Source of the DNA: Dichelobacter nodosus
Lineage (GTDB): Bacteria; Pseudomonadota; Gammaproteobacteria; Beggiatoales; Beggiatoaceae
Length of the DNA: 47,721 nucleotides
Assembly: GCA_020720085.1 (NCBI GenBank)
Contig: DYPE01000006.1
Span: forward strand, 1 to 47,721
Direction: 5' to 3'
In this document: positions 24,579 to 35,309 of the stretch, piece by piece
How positions within the stretch are numbered: the first letter of the stretch is position 1
How the letters are laid out: the number at the start of each line of letters is the position of its first letter
Position numbers and translations under genes: made by a program
The notes under the pieces: model-generated
What the model saw: the letters and a program-made list of their open reading frames with translations, nothing else
What the model was told of the DNA's origin: nothing
Databases searched by the model: none

Positions 24579-25724
24579 CTACCGTGACAACCACTCCATC
24601 GGGTTAAGCGGATCACCATTGTGGCGGATTTCAAAATACAGCGCGGCCTGCGGCTGACCGCCGCTGTCGCCCACACTGGCAATGACTTCCCCCATCCGCA
24701 CCCAATCGCCGGTTTTTTTGTGCAAGCGGCGATTTTGGCCATATAGCGTCATATAATGTTGATCGTGTTCAACAATCAGCAATTGGCCATAATTGCGCAA
24801 CCAATCGGCAAATACCACTCGACCATCGGCAATGGCTTGCACAGGATCACCGGGTTTGGCACCAATGAGCACGCCCTGCCAGCGTAACGAACCCAGACCC
24901 CGGCTTGCGCCATAACTATTGAGAATCGCGCCAGTTACCGGGTAACCGAGCTTGCCACGGCGCTTGGGGAACGGTTCGGACAGCAATGGCGGCGAGGCGA
25001 CTTGGGCAAAGGCTTCGTCCACTGTGCGCAACAACGATTGCAAATGGGATTTGTCTTCTTCCAGCATAGTAATTTGAATTTGCTGGTTTTCCCATTCCTT
25101 GGATAAATCGCGCAAAATGCCTTGGCGTTCGTCCAGGCTGCTTTCCAGGCGGATTTTTTGATCGCCAAGCTGCTGTTGCAATGCGGTGATTTCCTGTTGT
25201 TCCTGGCGGATGTTGGTTTCGAGGGTTTGCAGGCGTTCTAAGGTGTCGCGGGTGGCGGCGATTTGGCGGGAATAGGCGCGGTTAAAATAGTCGTAATAGC
25301 TGATGACTCGCCCCACTACGTCGGGTTTTTCCTGATTTAGCAGGATTTTTAGGTAATCTTGGCGGCCAATCATGTACACCGTGCGCACTTGGCCCGCCAG
25401 TTCTGCGCGTTGGTGTTGCAATTTTTCTTGCTGTAATTTTTCGCTCAGTTGCAATTCTTGTAAACCGCGTTGGCGCACAGCCAGTTGTTTTTCCAAGGTT
25501 TCTAAATCGTTGGCCAAATCCCCAATGCGTTTTTCGGTTTGCGCTAATTCGCCATGCAGCTTGCCATATTGGGCGCGCGTAGTCTGCATGGCGGTTTCCA
25601 GACGGCCTAGGGCCTGTTCAACGCCAGTGAGTTGTTTGCGCAATTCCGGGCCGCGTTCCTCGCCCCAGACCACGTCCGTCAGCAACAGGGCAAAGACTAA
25701 AACCCAGTGCCAACGGCAACGCAC
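24579..25724 (-). CDS. EnvC-like murein hydrolase activator
   Basis: 381 residues with a signal peptide (MRCRWHWVLVFALLLTDVVWG), a long coiled-coil region (about 25-230) and a C-terminal LytM/M23-like domain. The zinc site is degenerate: the usual H-x-G-x-D region reads RWQGVLIGAKPGDPVQAIAD and the H-x-H region reads YFEIRHNGDPLNPMEWL, so only part of the site remains. This matches EnvC, which does not cut peptidoglycan itself but activates the AmiA/AmiB amidases at the septum. The start is GTG, three bases after the gpmI stop, the usual gpmI-envC pairing in gammaproteobacteria. Confidence 0.88.
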   Translation of the reverse strand: MRCRWHWVLVFALLLTDVVWGEERGPELRKQLTGVEQALGRLETAMQTTRAQYGKLHGELAQTEKRIGDLANDLETLEKQLAVRQRGLQELQLSEKLQQEKLQHQRAELAGQVRTVYMIGRQDYLKILLNQEKPDVVGRVISYYDYFNRAYSRQIAATRDTLERLQTLETNIRQEQQEITALQQQLGDQKIRLESSLDERQGILRDLSKEWENQQIQITMLEEDKSHLQSLLRTVDEAFAQVASPPLLSEPFPKRRGKLGYPVTGAILNSYGASRGLGSLRWQGVLIGAKPGDPVQAIADGRVVFADWLRNYGQLLIVEHDQHYMTLYGQNRRLHKKTGDWVRMGEVIASVGDSGGQPQAALYFEIRHNGDPLNPMEWLSR

Positions 25725-25727
25725 ACC

Positions 25728-27290
25728 CTAGCCCACCAGCGTCAGCAAGCTGTGTCCGCTCATTTGCGGCGGCACCTCTAGCCCCATCAAGGTCAGCATG
25801 GTGGGGGCCACGTCGGCCAACACGCCCGGGGTTTCCTTGATTTTGACCGTGCGGTTGCCCACGTACACGAACGGTACCAAGTTGGTGGTGTGCGCGGTAT
25901 GCGCCTGTCCGGTTTCTGGGTCGCGCATTTTTTCGACATTGCCATGATCCGCCGTAACCAACACTTCGCCGCCCACGGCACGGCTGGCGGCAATGACGCG
26001 GCCCAGGCATTGGTCGACGAACTCCACGGCCCGCACCGCTGCGTCGAGTTTGCCCGTGTGTCCTACCATGTCGGTATTGGCGTAATTGCAGATAATCGCG
26101 TCAAACGGTTGATGGGTGCGATGGATGGCTTCCACCAATTTGTCTGTCACGGCTTGTGCGCTCATTTCAGGCTGAAGATCGTAGGTGGAAATTTTGGGCG
26201 AAGGCACTAACATGCGTTCCTCGCCCTCGTACACTGCTTCCTTGCCGCCGTTGAAAAAAAATGTCACGTGGGCATATTTTTCCGTCTCAGCGATGCGCAA
26301 TTGATGCAGTCCCGCATGGGCAATATATTCACCGAACACGTTGCGCAAAGTTTCCGGTGGATAGGCCACTGGGATGTCAAAATCCTTTTGATATTCCGTC
26401 AGGCTGACAAACAGCACCTGCGGACGGCGCGCGGTTTGGAATTCTTTGAAGTCTTTTTCCGTGAACGCACGGGTGATTTGGCGCGCACGGTCGGAGCGGA
26501 AGTTCATGAAAAATACCACGTCGCCATCCTCAATACGTACCGCCTCGCCGCCTTCGGGAACAATTAAGGTGGGTTTGACAAATTCGTCATTCTCTTGGCG
26601 TTCATAGGCCATCTCCAATCCGCGTTTGGCGGAGGGCGCACTATATTTCACTTTGGCGGAAACCATGGCGTCATAGGCTTGTTGCACGCGATCCCAGCGG
26701 TGGTCGCGATCCATGGCGTAAAACCGTCCGCATATTGAGGCGAAACAACCCGCGCCCAACTCTTTGAATTTTTTTTCCATCAATTTAATGGACGAGGCTG
26801 CACTTTTGGGCGGCATGTCGCGGCCATCAAGAAAAGCGTGCAAATAAATGCGCTGCCCACCACGTTTTTTCGCCAACTCCAGCATGGCTTGTATGTGATC
26901 TTCGTGGCTATGCACGCCGCCTGGCGATAATAAGCCCAAAATATGAATGGCCTTGTCCTGCTGCACCGCTTGATCCACAGCCTTGGTTAAGGTTTTGTTA
27001 TCGAAAAAAGAACCCGTGCGGATAGAGCGGGTGATGCGGGTAAATTCTTGATACACCACCCGCCCGGAGCCAAGGTTAAGGTGGCCGACTTCGGAGTTGC
27101 CCATCTGATCGCCCGGCAGTCCAACATCCGCGCCAGAAGCGGATAAAAACGTGTGCGGGCAAGTGACCCACAAGGTATTCCACACCGGGGTTTTAGCCTG
27201 GGCAATGGCATTGTATTCTGTTTCTTGGGTATAGCCCCAGCCATCCAGGATAAGGAGGGTCAGCGGGCGATTTTTTTTGGTCATAGGCAT
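25728..27290 (-). CDS. gpmI: 2,3-bisphosphoglycerate-independent phosphoglycerate mutase
   Basis: 520 residues from the ATG at 27290 ([20 protein letters not shown]); a second ATG two codons later is equally possible. Key motifs: LILDGWG at the first metal site, [18 protein letters not shown] with the catalytic serine, [26 protein letters not shown], and [13 protein letters not shown] with the C-terminal metal ligands. It interconverts 3- and 2-phosphoglycerate in glycolysis using Mn. The upstream in-frame extension to 27449 lacks family similarity. The downstream envC-like gene is probably co-transcribed. Confidence 0.95.
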   Translation of the reverse strand: MPMTKKNRPLTLLILDGWGYTQETEYNAIAQAKTPVWNTLWVTCPHTFLSASGADVGLPGDQMGNSEVGHLNLGSGRVVYQEFTRITRSIRTGSFFDNKTLTKAVDQAVQQDKAIHILGLLSPGGVHSHEDHIQAMLELAKKRGGQRIYLHAFLDGRDMPPKSAASSIKLMEKKFKELGAGCFASICGRFYAMDRDHRWDRVQQAYDAMVSAKVKYSAPSAKRGLEMAYERQENDEFVKPTLIVPEGGEAVRIEDGDVVFFMNFRSDRARQITRAFTEKDFKEFQTARRPQVLFVSLTEYQKDFDIPVAYPPETLRNVFGEYIAHAGLHQLRIAETEKYAHVTFFFNGGKEAVYEGEERMLVPSPKISTYDLQPEMSAQAVTDKLVEAIHRTHQPFDAIICNYANTDMVGHTGKLDAAVRAVEFVDQCLGRVIAASRAVGGEVLVTADHGNVEKMRDPETGQAHTAHTTNLVPFVYVGNRTVKIKETPGVLADVAPTMLTLMGLEVPPQMSGHSLLTLVG

Positions 27291-27523
27291 GAACTCGTAA
27301 TGTGGAATAAGATGGGGTGGCCAAGTGCGTGAACTGGCATTGCTGTGGCCAACGGTGCGTGGCCGCAGCGATTGCGGCGCGCCATGGGATAGGCACCGCG
27401 TGGGCGCGTTGTGCGCGCCTTGCCAGGTAACAACAAAAACAAAAACCAAACGAGTATAAAGTAAGTGTTGTGACGATTGGAATCAAGCAACCTTCCGCTG
27501 TTTACACAGATGGAAAATACGGG

Positions 27524-28042
27524 TTATTCCAATTCGCGTTTGAATATCGTAGCATGACAAGACGGACAAGGCGGTACGCGCCCAGGCTGATGAAAACTCA
27601 TGCTTTTTCCGCAAGTAACGCAGGTCAGCGTGCCCGGGCCAGTGGTTTCGCCAGTATGCCATTCGGACATGTTTTGCACGCGCGATTCCAGCTCCATCAG
27701 CGCCGCACGGGTGTGATCCACCATGAGGCTGAAAACATCCAACACGCGATCTTCGACCAATTGAATGTCAAAGCGCAGCCAATCCGCCAGTTCTTTTTCT
27801 GTATCGGCTAAATACTCGGCAGCCGCCTGCACGTCCTTGCGCAAGTATCCGCCAATGCGTTCCGCTTCTTCCTGGCCGGCTTCCTCCAGTTCTACGGTTT
27901 TTTCCACCGCGCGGTCAATGAAGCTATACGTTCCGCCCGATGCGGCATGGGTGCCGTGCGGGAGAAATTGCTTAGCCCGCTCCATCAGGGAACGATATAA
28001 CCGTGCGGGTTTTTCTTGATGATGATCCGTTGGTTCGGTCAT
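27524..28042 (-). CDS. Zinc-ribbon protein, YbeL/DUF1451 family
   Basis: 172 residues with AGGAGG eight bases before the ATG. The N-terminal two thirds are helical and highly charged (about 10-130). The C-terminus is a zinc ribbon, LTCVTCGKSMSFHQPGRVPP followed by CPSCHATIFKRE, giving C-x2-C...C-x2-C. This is the DUF1451 (E. coli YbeL-like) arrangement; function unknown, probably cytosolic. It stands alone between gpmI and thiC. Confidence 0.85.
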   Translation of the reverse strand: MTEPTDHHQEKPARLYRSLMERAKQFLPHGTHAASGGTYSFIDRAVEKTVELEEAGQEEAERIGGYLRKDVQAAAEYLADTEKELADWLRFDIQLVEDRVLDVFSLMVDHTRAALMELESRVQNMSEWHTGETTGPGTLTCVTCGKSMSFHQPGRVPPCPSCHATIFKRELE

Positions 28043-28106
28043 GATGAGGCCCTCCTGTGAATTCCAGCAAGTTGCGCCTAGGTTGGTTATGATTGTAGCA
28101 GGTTAT

Positions 28107-28170
28107 CAGCAATTCTCAATTTAAGCACCCAAACTTGATTTATCGGCATGTTTTCGGTGCAGTTGGGTGC
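28107..28170. mobile_element. Solo copy of the 18-bp element end with adjoining hairpin
   Basis: CAGCAATTCTCAATTTAA at 28107-28124 is followed by GCACCCAA (28125-28132) and its inverse TTGGGTGC (28163-28170). The loop contains TTGATTTATCGGCATGTTTT, close to TTGATTTATAGGCATGTTTG at 33628-33647 inside another element. No opposite end is found nearby. Confidence 0.6.
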
Positions 28171-28201
28171 TCGGTTTCACAGTGGGTTGCTGCCAATTTG
28201 T

Positions 28202-30070
<1,869 letters not shown>

Positions 30071-30161
30071 TTATGATAGCCGCCCTATTGTTTCACGCTT
30101 GCCCGCAAGAATAAACTGTGGCGCGCCCTGGCCTGGCCGCCTCCAACCGAGCTGATTTGCC

Positions 30162-30941
30162 ATGACCCTGATTCAAGCCTTGATTATCGCTCTCGTTGAG
30201 GGCATCACCGAATTCCTGCCAGTTTCCTCGACCGGTCATATGATTTTAACCTCAGCGGCATTGGGCATGGCGGAAAGCGAATTTCTTAAAACCTTTGAAA
30301 TTTCCATTCAACTCGGTGCAATTTTGGCGATAGCCTTAATGTATATCCAGCGGTTTTTTAATGGGATACAAATTTATTTCAAGCTGCTCGTTTCCTTTTT
30401 GCCCACCGTGGTCATCGGCCTGTTGGCGTATGACTTTATTAAAGGCTATCTATTCAGCCCGCTAGTAGTGTCAATTTCACTGATTGTAGGCGGCATTCTA
30501 TTGATTTTAGTGGATAATCGTGTTAAAAATAATGCCAGCACTTATGCTGAATTGGAACAAATTCCACTAAAAAATGCTTTTTACATCGGCCTGGCGCAAT
30601 GCGTTTCCATGATTCCCGGCGTATCGCGCGCGGGTGCGACCATCATCGGCGGCGTGTTCAATGGCTTGGACAAAAAACAAGCCACGGAATATTCTTTCCT
30701 GCTCGCTGTGCCCACTATGTTTGCCGCCACTGCGCTGGATTTGCTCAAATCCCCCTTGCAATTCACCCCGGAACAACAACAATTGCTGGCTATTGGCCTG
30801 ATTACTGCCTTCATTTCAGCGTGGATTACCGTCAAACTATTCGTAGTCGTGGTCGCGCGCACGGGGTTTGTATATTTTGGCTGGTACCGCATCGCGGTGG
30901 GCGCGCTATTTTTAGCACTGATTTGGCGTGGTGTGATATAA
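30162..30941 (+). CDS. uppP: Undecaprenyl-diphosphatase UppP (BacA)
   Basis: 259 residues with about eight membrane segments. Both signature regions are present: VEGITEFLPVSSTGHMIL (about 12-29) and MIPGVSRAGATIIGGVFNGL (about 150-170), which form the active site facing the periplasm. The enzyme removes a phosphate from undecaprenyl diphosphate so the lipid carrier can be reused for peptidoglycan and O-antigen. The gene is divergent from thiC and stands alone. Confidence 0.96.
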   Translation: MTLIQALIIALVEGITEFLPVSSTGHMILTSAALGMAESEFLKTFEISIQLGAILAIALMYIQRFFNGIQIYFKLLVSFLPTVVIGLLAYDFIKGYLFSPLVVSISLIVGGILLILVDNRVKNNASTYAELEQIPLKNAFYIGLAQCVSMIPGVSRAGATIIGGVFNGLDKKQATEYSFLLAVPTMFAATALDLLKSPLQFTPEQQQLLAIGLITAFISAWITVKLFVVVVARTGFVYFGWYRIAVGALFLALIWRGVI

Positions 30942-30999
30942 CTCGACTCTGTTGGTATTTTCCCGCAACCGGCTTGCAAAAAGGCAGGTATCTATTCAA

Positions 31000-31398
31000 T
31001 TATCCGGCTTTACGCACGGTTACCGCAAAATTCGGTTGATTGAGGATGGTTTTTTTCACTGTGCATTCGTTCACAGCACGAATTACCGCGTCCAGATATT
31101 TGTCAGGAAAATCTTCACCAACTTGAATTTCAAAATAAAAATTATCCGGCGCGTGTTTTTGCGCATTCCAATCGTTGCGCATCCTGATTTGAATCTGATC
31201 CGTCGGAATATCCCGCGCTTGGCAAAAGCGCTGGACAAAATACCCCGCGCAAGTTGCTAAACCAGTCAGAAAATATCCAAATGGCTCCGGCGCGCTGCCT
31301 GTCCCGCCGGCTGTCACCGCCTGATCGCTATGCAGCACAAAATCGCCAAAATGTGCCGAAACTTTCGTCCCTTCGCCAAGTTTAACCATAATATCCAT
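31000..31398 (-). CDS. OsmC/Ohr family protein
   Basis: 132 residues with AGGAGAG five bases before the ATG. The segment FGYFLTGLATCAGYFVQRFC and the later NECTVKKTILNQP contain the two conserved cysteine positions of OsmC-type thiol peroxidases or redox proteins. OsmC/Ohr proteins reduce organic hydroperoxides in the cytoplasm; this short YhfA-like form may have a different substrate. Not in an operon. Confidence 0.85.
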   Translation of the reverse strand: MDIMVKLGEGTKVSAHFGDFVLHSDQAVTAGGTGSAPEPFGYFLTGLATCAGYFVQRFCQARDIPTDQIQIRMRNDWNAQKHAPDNFYFEIQVGEDFPDKYLDAVIRAVNECTVKKTILNQPNFAVTVRKAG

Positions 31399-31430
31399 TG
31401 TGCTCTCCTCTTAGTCCAATTGACAACACG

Positions 31431-31616
31431 CTATTTCAAAAACATAAATGATGCCCCCGTCAAGCCTGGAATTTCCGGCGCTGACGTGTCAGTATAGACA
31501 AAATTACACGCAGAATCACTGACTACGCCTGCTGCGGTATCCTGAGCACTGCGCCGAAGGCTTGCCGAGGTAGCGGGGTTGTAGCTTTCCCCATAAGTTG
31601 ATGTGGATTCAGTCAA
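31431..31616 (-). pseudogene. Possible remnant ORF carrying a dispersed repeat
   Basis: 61 codons. The stretch NPATSASLRRSAQDTAAG is the translation of a dispersed repeat (CGCTACCTCGGCAAGCCTTC followed by GGCGCAGTGCTCAGG). The last 32 residues (SDSACNFVYTDTSAPEIPGL...) look protein-like but match no family I know. Probably a decayed 3' gene end. Confidence 0.25.
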
Positions 31617-31804
31617 TCGCCAACCGATTGAATTAAAACATTACCCGACACACCCTTTGCCTGTAATCATGACCTTTACCAGCGGCTTCTGTTAAGATAA
31701 TCTTGCTATTGAGTGATGCGTGGCGAGTGAGGCATTTTGCGCTGACCACTCACCACAGACAACTAAAATTTTTCTCTACACAACGCATTTGAACATAACA
31801 CCCT

Positions 31805-32923
31805 ATGGACACTGATTACCAAGGTACCCTGTTGATTGCGGATGACATGCCCTCCAACCTCAAGGTATTGCTATCTTGTTTGGCAGACTTGAATTATAAA
31901 GTGCTGGTCGCGCAGGATGGCGAAGACGCGCTGGAAAAGGCGCTTTACGCGAAACCAGACTTGATTTTACTGGACGTCATGATGCCCAAGCTGGACGGTT
32001 TTGAAACCTGCCGACGACTCAAAGGCGAGAACAAAACCCGCGACATTCCGGTATTATTCATGACCGCACTGTCGGACACGGTGGACAAAGTGAAAGGCTT
32101 TGAAGCAGGCGCGGTGGATTACATCACCAAACCCTTCCAGCGCGAAGAAGTGTTGATTAGAATTAAAACCCACCTCAATTTGCGCTATTTGCAAAAAACC
32201 TTGCGCGAACAGAATTTGTCGCTAAAACGCCAAAATACTGAACTACATGCACAAAATCGTGAATTGACCTTGCTAGACGGCTATGCCAGCTACCTGGGCC
32301 AAGGGGTAGCACGCTTACGCGAGTTTATTATTGCCGACCATACACACCCGGCTCTCTATCCTTCTGCGGCTGATCCGGTTTGGCAAACTCTGGCCGAATT
32401 AACCGACACCATGAGCGACTCTATCGAACACATGCGCCTGCTCAATCAACTCCGTGTCGCGCCACCGCCGGTTTTGCAACGCCTGCCCATGGCTGCCCTG
32501 GTGCAAAATGTACTCAACCGTCTGCAACCGTCGCCCGGGGCGGTACAACTGCCTCAAGAATGGCCGGAAGTGCTGGGCCAGCCGGAATGGGTAGAAAAAA
32601 TCTGGGAAATTTATCTCGGCAACGCCCTGCGCCACGGCGGTACGCCGCCAGAAGTGCGCGTGGGACATGATTCAGCGGGCGAACACCGCATCCGTTTTTG
32701 GGTCAAGGACAACGGCCCAGGATTCACACCACAACAACAAAGCCAAATGGGCGATGGCTACATCGCAAGCCAAGCATCAAGCTCTGGGCCATCGATTCCT
32801 TTTGACTATGGCTTCAGCCTATCCCTGGTGCAACGCATCATGGACAGACTAGGTGGCCAAGTCCGCATGGAAAGCACACCAGGCCGGGGCAGCACTTTTT
32901 ATTTTTCCTTGCACGAGGACTGA
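31805..32923 (+). CDS. Response regulator with HATPase domain lacking an H-box
   Basis: 372 residues. An N-terminal receiver domain has acidic pocket IADD (Asp13, Asp14), phospho-acceptor LLLDVMMP (Asp57), MTAL and TKPF (Lys). A coiled linker (about 125-160) follows. The C-terminal half resembles a histidine-kinase core: [13 protein letters not shown] (N-box), [10 protein letters not shown] (G1) and GRGSTFYF (G2). The place of the H-box reads [16 protein letters not shown] with no SHELRTP-like motif, so autophosphorylation on histidine is doubtful. It may be a phosphorylation-controlled ATPase, or act on a partner. The nearest full kinase is at 38463. rluE follows two bases later. Confidence 0.85.
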   Translation: MDTDYQGTLLIADDMPSNLKVLLSCLADLNYKVLVAQDGEDALEKALYAKPDLILLDVMMPKLDGFETCRRLKGENKTRDIPVLFMTALSDTVDKVKGFEAGAVDYITKPFQREEVLIRIKTHLNLRYLQKTLREQNLSLKRQNTELHAQNRELTLLDGYASYLGQGVARLREFIIADHTHPALYPSAADPVWQTLAELTDTMSDSIEHMRLLNQLRVAPPPVLQRLPMAALVQNVLNRLQPSPGAVQLPQEWPEVLGQPEWVEKIWEIYLGNALRHGGTPPEVRVGHDSAGEHRIRFWVKDNGPGFTPQQQSQMGDGYIASQASSSGPSIPFDYGFSLSLVQRIMDRLGGQVRMESTPGRGSTFYFSLHED

Positions 32924-32925
32924 GA

Positions 32926-33525
32926 TTGCTCGTAGGATTTCATAAGCCGTTTCGCGTACTGAGCCAATTCAGCTCAGCACCTGGCAAGGCCACGCTGGCG
33001 GATTACTTGGCATTGCCAGGCATGTATCCGGCAGGGCGACTAGATTATGACAGCGAAGGTTTGCTACTGCTCACGGATGATGGCAGGCTGCAACATTGGC
33101 TCAGTCATCCGCGCCACAAGCAAACCAAAGTATATTGGGCACAGGTCGAAGGCGTGCCCAGCGACGCGGCGTTAGCGCCGCTGCGCAAAGGCGTGTTGCT
33201 CAATGACGGCTGGACACGGCCCGCCGTAGTTGACGTCATGGCTGAACCCGCAAACCTGTGGCCACGCGATCCGCCGATTCGCTACCGTGCCGAAATTCCC
33301 ACTTGCTGGCTGCGCCTGCAATTGCAAGAGGGGCGCAACCGGCAAGTGCGGCGCATGACCGCTGCCATTGGTTTTCCCACCTTGCGCCTGATTCGTTACA
33401 GCATAGGGCCGTGGACATTAGAGGGCTTGGAACCTGGCCATCACACTGTGGTTGATGCTCGACTGAATCTTGCCCAAATTAACCCGAATATTTCACAAAC
33501 GGATGAATTCCGCACGATGTGCTAA
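32926..33525 (+). CDS. rluE: 23S rRNA pseudouridine synthase RluE-like
   Basis: 199 residues from a TTG two bases after the preceding stop. [33 protein letters not shown] with catalytic Asp, and [20 protein letters not shown] are the RsuA/RluB/E/F signatures. The absence of an N-terminal S4 domain fits RluE, which modifies U2457 of 23S rRNA in E. coli. Coupling to a signalling protein is unusual and may be incidental. Confidence 0.88.
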   Translation: MLVGFHKPFRVLSQFSSAPGKATLADYLALPGMYPAGRLDYDSEGLLLLTDDGRLQHWLSHPRHKQTKVYWAQVEGVPSDAALAPLRKGVLLNDGWTRPAVVDVMAEPANLWPRDPPIRYRAEIPTCWLRLQLQEGRNRQVRRMTAAIGFPTLRLIRYSIGPWTLEGLEPGHHTVVDARLNLAQINPNISQTDEFRTMC

Positions 33526-33601
33526 GGAAACACATTCTACTCGGCATTATTTGGCATGGATATGCGGCAAATTGTGTTGCACGTTATTCATGAGACACAT
33601 G
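33526..33601. other. Intergenic sequence left of the MITE
   Basis: No gene or clear terminator is seen between rluE and the inverted-repeat element. Confidence 0.3.
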
Positions 33602-33905
33602 CAATCCTCTCAACTTAACTCAACAAGTTGATTTATAGGCATGTTTGCGATTTTAAAGCCAGATATCATGCTGACCAGCATGATCGGAAAAGTCAACATC
33701 CGTTGGCGAGTAAACGCGCAAGGCTTAAGTCGTGCGTCTTTCAGGAGGTCATTACTGTGAAGGTGTTCAATAAAACCTAGAAAAATACTGCGGTATAAAA
33801 TTTTGTATGATAAATCTCTTTGGTGTCAAAATAGGATAATTAATTAAATTACAATATGTTATCCTAATCCGCAAAAAAAGTAAAACGCTTAAGTTGAGAG
33901 GATTG
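33602..33905. mobile_element. 304-bp MITE-like element with 17-bp inverted repeats
   Basis: CAATCCTCTCAACTTAA (33602-33618) is repeated exactly in inverse orientation at 33889-33905. The interior has no convincing gene. The ends are related to the CAGCAATTCTCAATTTAA family (shared CAAT...TCTCAA.TTAA pattern). A partial copy of this end occurs at 35103-35116. Confidence 0.65.
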
Positions 33906-33952
33906 GGGCAAAACGTCTTTATTATTTTGTCCACCATCACGTTGCGCAAATT

Positions 33953-33980
33953 GGTGGGCAACGAAAAGAAGTTACCCACC
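33953..33980. terminator. Hairpin of the GGTGGGCAAC family
   Basis: GGTGGGCAAC (33953-33962) pairs with GTTACCCACC (33971-33980) with one mismatch. The same type of hairpin follows the queuosine transporter gene (43784-43809) and the PIN toxin. It lies just downstream of the minus-strand gene ending at 34016 and may terminate it. Confidence 0.5.
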
Positions 33981-34015
33981 CTTCTGGGCTAACCGATTAA
34001 AAAACAAGCGATGAA

Positions 34016-34546
34016 TTAAATAACACAGCACATACGCATTATCGGTGCATACATCGCCCCCAAGTAAAAAATGCTCATACCGCTGCTTAAAACTAACAAA
34101 CCGTGTGACAAACGCAGTAGATAGACCGTCGGTGTTTGTGCGCGTACTGAAAGCAACAATACCAACAACGCGGTCAACGGTAGCAACATGAGGTATGGAT
34201 GGAGCATCATTGCGAACTTTGTAATCCTTGGCAGATCGCCGCCAAAATCTTCAAATAAAGCAATCATATCAGGCACGAGCCAAAAAATCGCCACACTTAC
34301 CGCATTCACAATCAGTGTATCAATGGTGATTAAATGAGGTACGCTATTTTGCCTAGAACGTGAAAAATAAAAGCGTAGAATTACCCAAGTCAGTGCAACG
34401 GCGACTATTGCCAAAAAGGCAACAATGAAAAAATCCTCTAACCTATTTCTGTCAGGTCGTGTGGCAAATAGGAAAACAAATAAAACCAGCGTCCAAATTG
34501 CCGTTATAAAAGTAAATGCGGTGAGTTTCAGCAAGAATAACAACAT
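34016..34546 (-). CDS. Unknown membrane protein
   Basis: 176 residues from the ATG at 34546, chosen because GGGAG stands eight bases before it; an ATG five codons upstream lacks a ribosome site. Four to five hydrophobic segments alternate with short loops (LLKLTAFTFITAIWTLVLFV, FFIVAFLAIVAVALTWVILR, and two more C-terminal). No family is recognised. It follows another membrane protein gene with a 33-base gap, so they are probably co-transcribed, between two mobile-element ends. Confidence 0.65.
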   Translation of the reverse strand: MLLFLLKLTAFTFITAIWTLVLFVFLFATRPDRNRLEDFFIVAFLAIVAVALTWVILRFYFSRSRQNSVPHLITIDTLIVNAVSVAIFWLVPDMIALFEDFGGDLPRITKFAMMLHPYLMLLPLTALLVLLLSVRAQTPTVYLLRLSHGLLVLSSGMSIFYLGAMYAPIMRMCCVI

Positions 34547-34579
34547 GAATGATGCTCCCATTAAAGATGGATGAACAGG

Positions 34580-35059
34580 TTAATTCTTTGTTTGCGTGAC
34601 TGAATAAATCAACCCTCCAAAGAGGGCGGTTGCAAGACACCCGATGTATAAGGTTTCAATGCTGATAATGCCATACAAAGGATTCGCTACGCTAAAAGGC
34701 GCATACGGTAGAACATCTGCGTGCATAATGCTGTCAAGGGCGACATGGCTGTAGGTGCCGATAGAGGCACTGAGAAATGACACTGACCAACTGATCGGCA
34801 AGTGCTTGGATTCTCGCAGTATTTGCAGTCCCCATTCACCCAGGTATTTGCCCGATACCGCAGACAATAAACCTAAAATCGTCGCGCCAATGTAAGTATG
34901 AGAAAAACCATGCAATTCTCCGTTATCGGTGAGCATGGCATACAGTGGTTGAATATCAATGACTATTTGTGACCAGCCAAAAACCATTAAAGAAAACTTG
35001 CGTTGCAGGACGGCTTTAATGGCAATTGCGGGTCCCATGTGTAGGGGGGTAAATGGCAT
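34580..35059 (-). CDS. Predicted membrane metal-dependent-hydrolase-like protein
   Basis: 159 residues from the ATG at 35059 with GGAG upstream; an earlier in-frame start would add 12 residues. MPFTPLHMGPAIAIKAVLQR, MVFGWSQIVIDIQPL, LHGFSHTYIGATILGLLSAV and TYSHVALDSIMHAD contain conserved His/Asp residues in membrane-adjacent positions, like small YdjM/DUF4184-type putative membrane hydrolases. Activity is not established for the family. It shares an apparent operon with the membrane protein that follows. Confidence 0.65.
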   Translation of the reverse strand: MPFTPLHMGPAIAIKAVLQRKFSLMVFGWSQIVIDIQPLYAMLTDNGELHGFSHTYIGATILGLLSAVSGKYLGEWGLQILRESKHLPISWSVSFLSASIGTYSHVALDSIMHADVLPYAPFSVANPLYGIISIETLYIGCLATALFGGLIYSVTQTKN

Positions 35060-35102
35060 TTTATCGCTCCGTAGCAGAGGTTGGTGAATAGGCAATGTAT
35101 CC

Positions 35103-35134
35103 CAATCCTCTCAACTCAGCAATTCTCAATTTAA
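35103..35134. mobile_element. Two nested mobile-element ends
   Basis: CAATCCTCTCAACT (35103-35116), the first 14 bases of the 33602 element's end, runs directly into CAGCAATTCTCAATTTAA (35117-35134). One element seems to have inserted into the end of the other. The region to 35309 holds no recognised gene, although a short frame reading TGLINKTRAVFENLPDFRKK is present. Confidence 0.6.
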
Positions 35135-35309
35135 ACCCATTCTATCCCAATGGTTTTCATAACTCATTGAATTATAGCCTATGGCATCCCCCTTTTCTCT
35201 TTCAAACAAACCAGTCCCCTTCCTTCACCGCCACTGGCCTCATCAACAAGACCCGTGCGGTTTTTGAGAACCTGCCCGACTTCCGTAAGAAGGTGACCGC
35301 CAACCCAAT

